From Micromonospora sp. WMMD882 (GTDB taxonomy: Bacteria; Actinomycetota; Actinomycetes; Mycobacteriales; Micromonosporaceae), in contig NZ_CP114903.1 of NCBI RefSeq assembly GCF_027497255.1, positions 5,270,001 through 5,334,000 on the forward strand: a DNA stretch of 64,000 bases, written 5' to 3'. Within the stretch, counting starts at the first letter, position 1. Each line of letters begins with the position of its first letter. The translations under genes and the position numbers were made by a program. The notes beneath the pieces are model-generated. The model did not search any database and was not told the origin of the DNA. It saw nothing but the letters and a program-made list of their open reading frames with translations. Shown in pieces: positions 60,526-64,000 of this stretch.

Positions 60526-61113
60526 GTGTCCGAACCCTCCCTGGCCGAGATGCTGCGGGCCCGCGGCCTGCGGCTGACCCCGCAGCGGCAGTTGGTCCTC
60601 CAGGCGGTGCTGGATCTGGGGCACGCCACACCGGAACAGGTGCACACGGCGGTCCGCGAGGTGGCCGCCGGGGTGAACATCACCACCATCTACCGCACCC
60701 TGGAGCTGCTGGAGAAGCTCGGCGTCGTCAAGCACACCCACCTTTCGCACGGCTCGCCGACCTACCACGCCGCCGGGGAGCACCAGCACATCCACCTGGT
60801 CTGCCGGGAGTGCGGCACGATCGACGAGGTGGAGCCGGAGCTGCTGCGCCCGGTGGGTGACCGGCTGGCCGCCGAGCGGGGGTTCCGCGCGGACATCGGG
60901 CACGTGGCCCTCTTCGGCGTCTGTGGCGACTGCGCCGCCCGTGCCGACGACGAGCGCGCGGGTGACAGCCGGGCCGGGGAAGGCCGCGCGGGTGACGGCC
61001 GTGCGGGCGAAGGCCGGGCCGGCGACGGCGGGGACGCTGGTGGCGGCGGGAACGGTGGCGGCGGTCGGGACGTTGGTGACCGTGGGAACGGTGACGGCAG
61101 GAGGCGGGCATGA
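60526..61113 (+). CDS. Fur-family metal regulator with repeat tail
   Basis: A 195-residue regulator. The winged helix has RLTPQRQLVLQAVLD and NITTIYRTLELLEKLG. Metal-binding residues include HQHIHLVCRECG and a second C-x2-C in GVCGDC. The last 55 residues are low complexity GDGRAGEGRAGDG-type repeats, which are unusual. Whether it is Fur, Zur or another type cannot be told. GTG at 60526. Its stop overlaps ygfZ (ATGA). Confidence 0.85.
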   Translation: MSEPSLAEMLRARGLRLTPQRQLVLQAVLDLGHATPEQVHTAVREVAAGVNITTIYRTLELLEKLGVVKHTHLSHGSPTYHAAGEHQHIHLVCRECGTIDEVEPELLRPVGDRLAAERGFRADIGHVALFGVCGDCAARADDERAGDSRAGEGRAGDGRAGEGRAGDGGDAGGGGNGGGGRDVGDRGNGDGRRRA

Positions 61114-62231
61114 TCGACATTCCGGGCGCGGTGGCGGTCGAACGGATCGACGAGAGCAGCCGCGACCAACCCGAGCCGGCGCACGCGGCGGCCGGCGTCC
61201 GCAGCGTCGCCGCCCACTACGGCGACCCGCTACGTGAGCAGCGCATCCTCGCCACCGAGGTGGGCCTGGTCGACCGGTCGCACCGGGGCGTCGTCGCCGT
61301 CCCCGGCGAGGAACGCGCCGCCTGGCTGCACACCCTGACCACCCAGCACCTGGCCGACCTGGCCGCCGGCGAGGGCAGCGAGCTGCTGGTGCTCTCCCCG
61401 CACGGGCACGTCGAGCAGCACGCCATGGTCGCCGAGGACGGCACGACCACCTGGCTGGACACCGAGCCGGGCGACACCGGCGGCCTGCTGACGTACCTGG
61501 AACGGATGCGGTTCTTCAGCAAGGTCGACCCGCGTGACGCCACCGCCGACCACGCGGTGCTCGCCCTGGTCGGGCCCGGCTCGGTCGAGGCGCTCGCCGC
61601 CCTCGGCGTGGCCGCCGGGGGCGGGCTGGCCGAGCCGGACGCCGTCGCGGTGCCGGGCCCGAAGTTCGCCACCGGCGCGGTGCCGGCCCGGCCCACCGTC
61701 CGGTACGACGTCCGCCCGCTGCCCGTCGGCGGCTGGGCGCGACGCGGGCCGCTCGGGGTGGACCTGCTCGTGCCCCGCGAGGCGATGGCCGACGTGGTCG
61801 GCACGCTGCGCGGGGCGGGCGTGCCGGTCGCCGGGCTGTGGGCGTACGAGGCGCTGCGGGTGGCCGCCCGCCGGGCCCGGGTCGGGGTGGACACCGACCA
61901 CCGGACGATCCCCGCCGAGGTGGACCTGATCGCCCCGGCCGTGCACCTGGCCAAGGGCTGCTACCGGGGTCAGGAGACGGTGGCCCGGGTGCACAACCTG
62001 GGGCGTCCGCCGCGTCGGCTCGTCCTGCTGCACCTCGACGGCGTGACCACCGACCGGCTGCCGGCCGCCGGCACGCCGGTGACCCACGACGGCCGCGCGG
62101 TCGGCTTCCTCGGCACCGCCGTGCAGCACTGGGAGCTCGGTCAGATCGCCCTCGCCGTGGTCAAACGGAACGTTCCCGACGACGCCCGACTGCTGGTGGG
62201 CGAGGCCGCCGCCGCCGTCGATCCGGCCTGA
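61110..62231 (+). CDS. ygfZ: Folate-binding YgfZ-type protein
   Basis: A 373-residue GcvT-like protein with the signature KGCYRGQE. YgfZ supports iron-sulfur enzyme repair using folate. It starts within the end of the Fur gene (ATGA overlap), a link that suggests joint iron-sulfur/metal homeostasis. ATG at 61110. Confidence 0.92.
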   Translation: MIDIPGAVAVERIDESSRDQPEPAHAAAGVRSVAAHYGDPLREQRILATEVGLVDRSHRGVVAVPGEERAAWLHTLTTQHLADLAAGEGSELLVLSPHGHVEQHAMVAEDGTTTWLDTEPGDTGGLLTYLERMRFFSKVDPRDATADHAVLALVGPGSVEALAALGVAAGGGLAEPDAVAVPGPKFATGAVPARPTVRYDVRPLPVGGWARRGPLGVDLLVPREAMADVVGTLRGAGVPVAGLWAYEALRVAARRARVGVDTDHRTIPAEVDLIAPAVHLAKGCYRGQETVARVHNLGRPPRRLVLLHLDGVTTDRLPAAGTPVTHDGRAVGFLGTAVQHWELGQIALAVVKRNVPDDARLLVGEAAAAVDPA

Positions 62232-62286
62232 TCGACCGTTCAGCAGGCGGTCGACCTGCGGCGCGGCGGCGTCTAGGATCGCCGGC

Positions 62287-63120
62287 ATGACGACCCCGAC
62301 GTTGATCACGGTGGCCCCGACCGGCGCCGAGTCGGCCAAGGCCGACGTCCCGGCGCTGCCGGTGACCCTCGACGAGCTGGTGCTGACCGCCAAGGAGTGC
62401 GCGGCGATCGGCGCGGCCGTGATCCACGTCCACATCCGCGACGACGAGGCGAAGCCCACCCTCGACCCGGGGCGGCTGCGGGACACGGTCGCGGCGCTGC
62501 GCGACGGCACCGACCTGATCGTGCAGCTCTCCACCGGCGGCGCGGTCACCGACCCGGAGGCCGCCCGGCTCGCCGTGCTCGACGCCGGACCGGACATGGC
62601 CTCCTGCACCATGGGCACGCTCAACTTCGGCGACGACGTCTTCCTCAACCGCTGGGAGTTCATCGTCGACCTGCACACCCGCATGCAGGAGCGGGGCATC
62701 GTGCCGGAGTACGAGATCTTCGACCTCGGGCACCTCACCGCCCTGCAACGGCTGCTCGGCAGGCACGGCCTCCCGGCCGGCGGGCACGTGCACGTCGACT
62801 TCGTGATGGGCGTGCCGGGCGGCATGCCGGGCACGGCGGAGGCGCTGGTCGCGTGCCGCCAGGCGGTACGGGACCTGCCGGAGGGCGCCACCTTCTCGGC
62901 CACCGGCATCGGCCGCTCCGCCATCCCGGTCATGCTGGCCTCGCTCGCCACCGGCGGGCACCTGCGGGTCGGCATGGAGGACACCGTCACGTACGCCAAG
63001 GGGCAGCCCGTCGAGTCGAACATGCAACTCGTCGCCCGCGCGGTCGGGCTGGCCCAGATCGCCCAGCGGCCCCCGCTCACCCCCACCGACGCCCGCCAGC
63101 TTCTCGGCATCCGCAGGTAG
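62287..63120 (+). CDS. BKACE-family beta-keto acid cleavage enzyme
   Basis: A 277-residue TIM-barrel enzyme: HVHIRD holds the zinc ligands (His47, His49), and GHLRVGMEDT is the later catalytic/metal block. Members cleave 3-keto-5-aminohexanoate or similar beta-keto acids with acetyl-CoA. The exact substrate is not known. ATG at 62287. Confidence 0.88.
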   Translation: MTTPTLITVAPTGAESAKADVPALPVTLDELVLTAKECAAIGAAVIHVHIRDDEAKPTLDPGRLRDTVAALRDGTDLIVQLSTGGAVTDPEAARLAVLDAGPDMASCTMGTLNFGDDVFLNRWEFIVDLHTRMQERGIVPEYEIFDLGHLTALQRLLGRHGLPAGGHVHVDFVMGVPGGMPGTAEALVACRQAVRDLPEGATFSATGIGRSAIPVMLASLATGGHLRVGMEDTVTYAKGQPVESNMQLVARAVGLAQIAQRPPLTPTDARQLLGIRR

Positions 63121-63164
63121 GGGCCGGTCAGGTCCGGCCCGACACACCGGTACCGTTCCACCCT

Positions 63165-64000
63165 GTGAGAACGACGTACGCGGGTGGGGCGCTGCTCGCC
63201 GAGGTGGTCCGGTCCGGCTTCGTGGAGGGTCTGCACCGGGGCTCGGTGGCGGCGCTCGACGCGTCGGGCGCGCTGCGGGTCGCCGTCGGCGACGTCACCG
63301 GTCCGATCTTCCCCCGCTCGGCGAACAAGCCGATGCAGACGGTCGGCATGCTCGCCGCCGGCCTCCCCCTGACCGACCCGGCCGACCTGGCCCTGGTGTC
63401 GGCCAGCCACAGCGGGGAGGACTTCCACCGCGCCCGGGTGGCCGCGCTGCTCGCCTCGGCCGGGCTGGACGAGACGGCGCTGGCCTGCCCGCCCGACCTG
63501 CCGCTGGACGAGGCGGCCCGCAGCGCCGTGCTGCGCGCCGGCGGCGGCCCCGCCCGGCTGAGCATGAACTGCTCCGGCAAGCACGCCGGCATGCTGCTGA
63601 CCTGCCTGGCCGCCGGCTGGCCGACCGACGGCTACCAGCGCCCCGGGCACCCGTTGCAGCAGCGGATCCGCGCGGCGGTGGCCGACTGCGCCGGCGAGGA
63701 GCCGACGGCGGTCGGCGTGGACGGCTGCGGCGCCCCGGTGCTCGCCGTCTCGCTGACCGGCCTGGCCGGGGCGTTCCTGCGGCTGGTGTCCGCCGCCCCC
63801 GGCACGCCCGAACGGCGGGTCGCCGACGCGATGCGCGCCCACCCCGCTCTCGTCGGCGGGACGAGAGCGGAGGACACCCGGCTGATGCGTGGCCTGCCCG
63901 GCGCGCTCGCCAAGGTCGGGGCGGAGGGGATCATCGCGGTCGGCCTGCCGGGCGTCGGCGCGGTCGCCGTCAAGATCGACGACGGTACGCCCCGCGCCCG
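63165..64000 (+). CDS. L-asparaginase II family protein, cut by window end
   Basis: The first 278 codons of a Rhizobium etli-type asparaginase. RSANKPMQT and NCSGKHAGML hold family active-site residues, and GVDGCGAPVLA follows. The GTG at 63165 is the likely start. The gene runs off the end of the window, so its 3' end cannot be judged. Confidence 0.88.
   Translation, partial: MRTTYAGGALLAEVVRSGFVEGLHRGSVAALDASGALRVAVGDVTGPIFPRSANKPMQTVGMLAAGLPLTDPADLALVSASHSGEDFHRARVAALLASAGLDETALACPPDLPLDEAARSAVLRAGGGPARLSMNCSGKHAGMLLTCLAAGWPTDGYQRPGHPLQQRIRAAVADCAGEEPTAVGVDGCGAPVLAVSLTGLAGAFLRLVSAAPGTPERRVADAMRAHPALVGGTRAEDTRLMRGLPGALAKVGAEGIIAVGLPGVGAVAVKIDDGTPRA

Overview
The window is about 64 kb of very GC-rich DNA (a visibly high G+C at third codon positions, many GTG starts, many 1-4 base stop/start overlaps). 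The gene content points to an actinomycete, most likely a Micromonospora or a close Micromonosporaceae relative: a mycothiol synthase, a GlnR-type orphan regulator, a groES-less groEL of the GGDMDF-tail type under two CIRCE operators, 11-base PHO-box repeats, and a cysteine-codon leader peptide in front of a thiosulfate sulfurtransferase. It reads as ordinary chromosome with a few small accessory patches. No rRNA, tRNA, CRISPR array, insertion sequence or complete prophage was found.

Layout. 1-776: gene-free, with a 27-base inverted repeat pair and a 23-base tandem duplication. 777-7758: a hydrolase-ABC ATPase fusion with its permease, a secreted phosphoesterase, an amidase and a prepilin peptidase. 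7874-13442: SAM-I riboswitch plus threonine synthase, a tandem GNAT protein behind a structured leader, a PaaN-type aldehyde dehydrogenase, a second GNAT and a cold-shock protein. 13443-16160: repeats, double CIRCE and groEL. 16203-30657: membrane subtilase, glpD, an FAD-linked glycolate/lactate oxidase, HD protein, FUSC transporter, PrsW-like protease, GroES-like protein, AI-2E transporter, DinG-type helicase and a DUF402 protein. 30729-34558: polyphosphate kinase 2 and the PhoU-like/Pit phosphate uptake pair. 34593-36580: oxidoreductase and Nudix protein. 36581-37624: a lower-GC patch with an orphan small gene, an excisionase-like HTH protein and a 59-residue ORF.

37653-39486 holds cassette A: a DivIVA-like protein, an XRE/TPR-type regulator and a small C-C-H-C protein, translationally coupled. 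39560-44375 is phoU-pstSCAB. 44413-49829 carries a winged-helix protein, mshD, a polysaccharide deacetylase, glnR and two membrane or lipid proteins. 49947-51393 is a Cys leader, sseA and a DUF1416 gene. 51590-52455 is cassette B, which repeats two of the three cassette A genes. 52717-54728 is an accessory patch with a GntR-type regulator, a decayed Phd/ParE-like toxin-antitoxin pair, and a frameshifted gene behind a 61-residue ORF. 54951-64000 returns to housekeeping genes: glycogen-debranching-like enzyme with an SCP2 protein, DsrE, nitrobindin-like protein, PabC-like enzyme, Fur regulator, YgfZ, BKACE and an asparaginase that runs off the window.

How genes work together. Two phosphate uptake systems (low-affinity pit and high-affinity pst) both have PHO-box-like repeats upstream, and a polyphosphate kinase sits directly beside the first. 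The cysteine-coded leader probably ties sulfurtransferase expression to cysteine supply, and the SAM riboswitch ties threonine synthase to methionine/SAM status. The most novel-looking material is the duplicated DivIVA-like/zinc-knuckle cassette, the hydrolase-ABC fusion, the structured leader at 9515-9667 and the G-run leader of phoU. Start sites, structures and family names were assigned by eye from the sequence; no database search was run.
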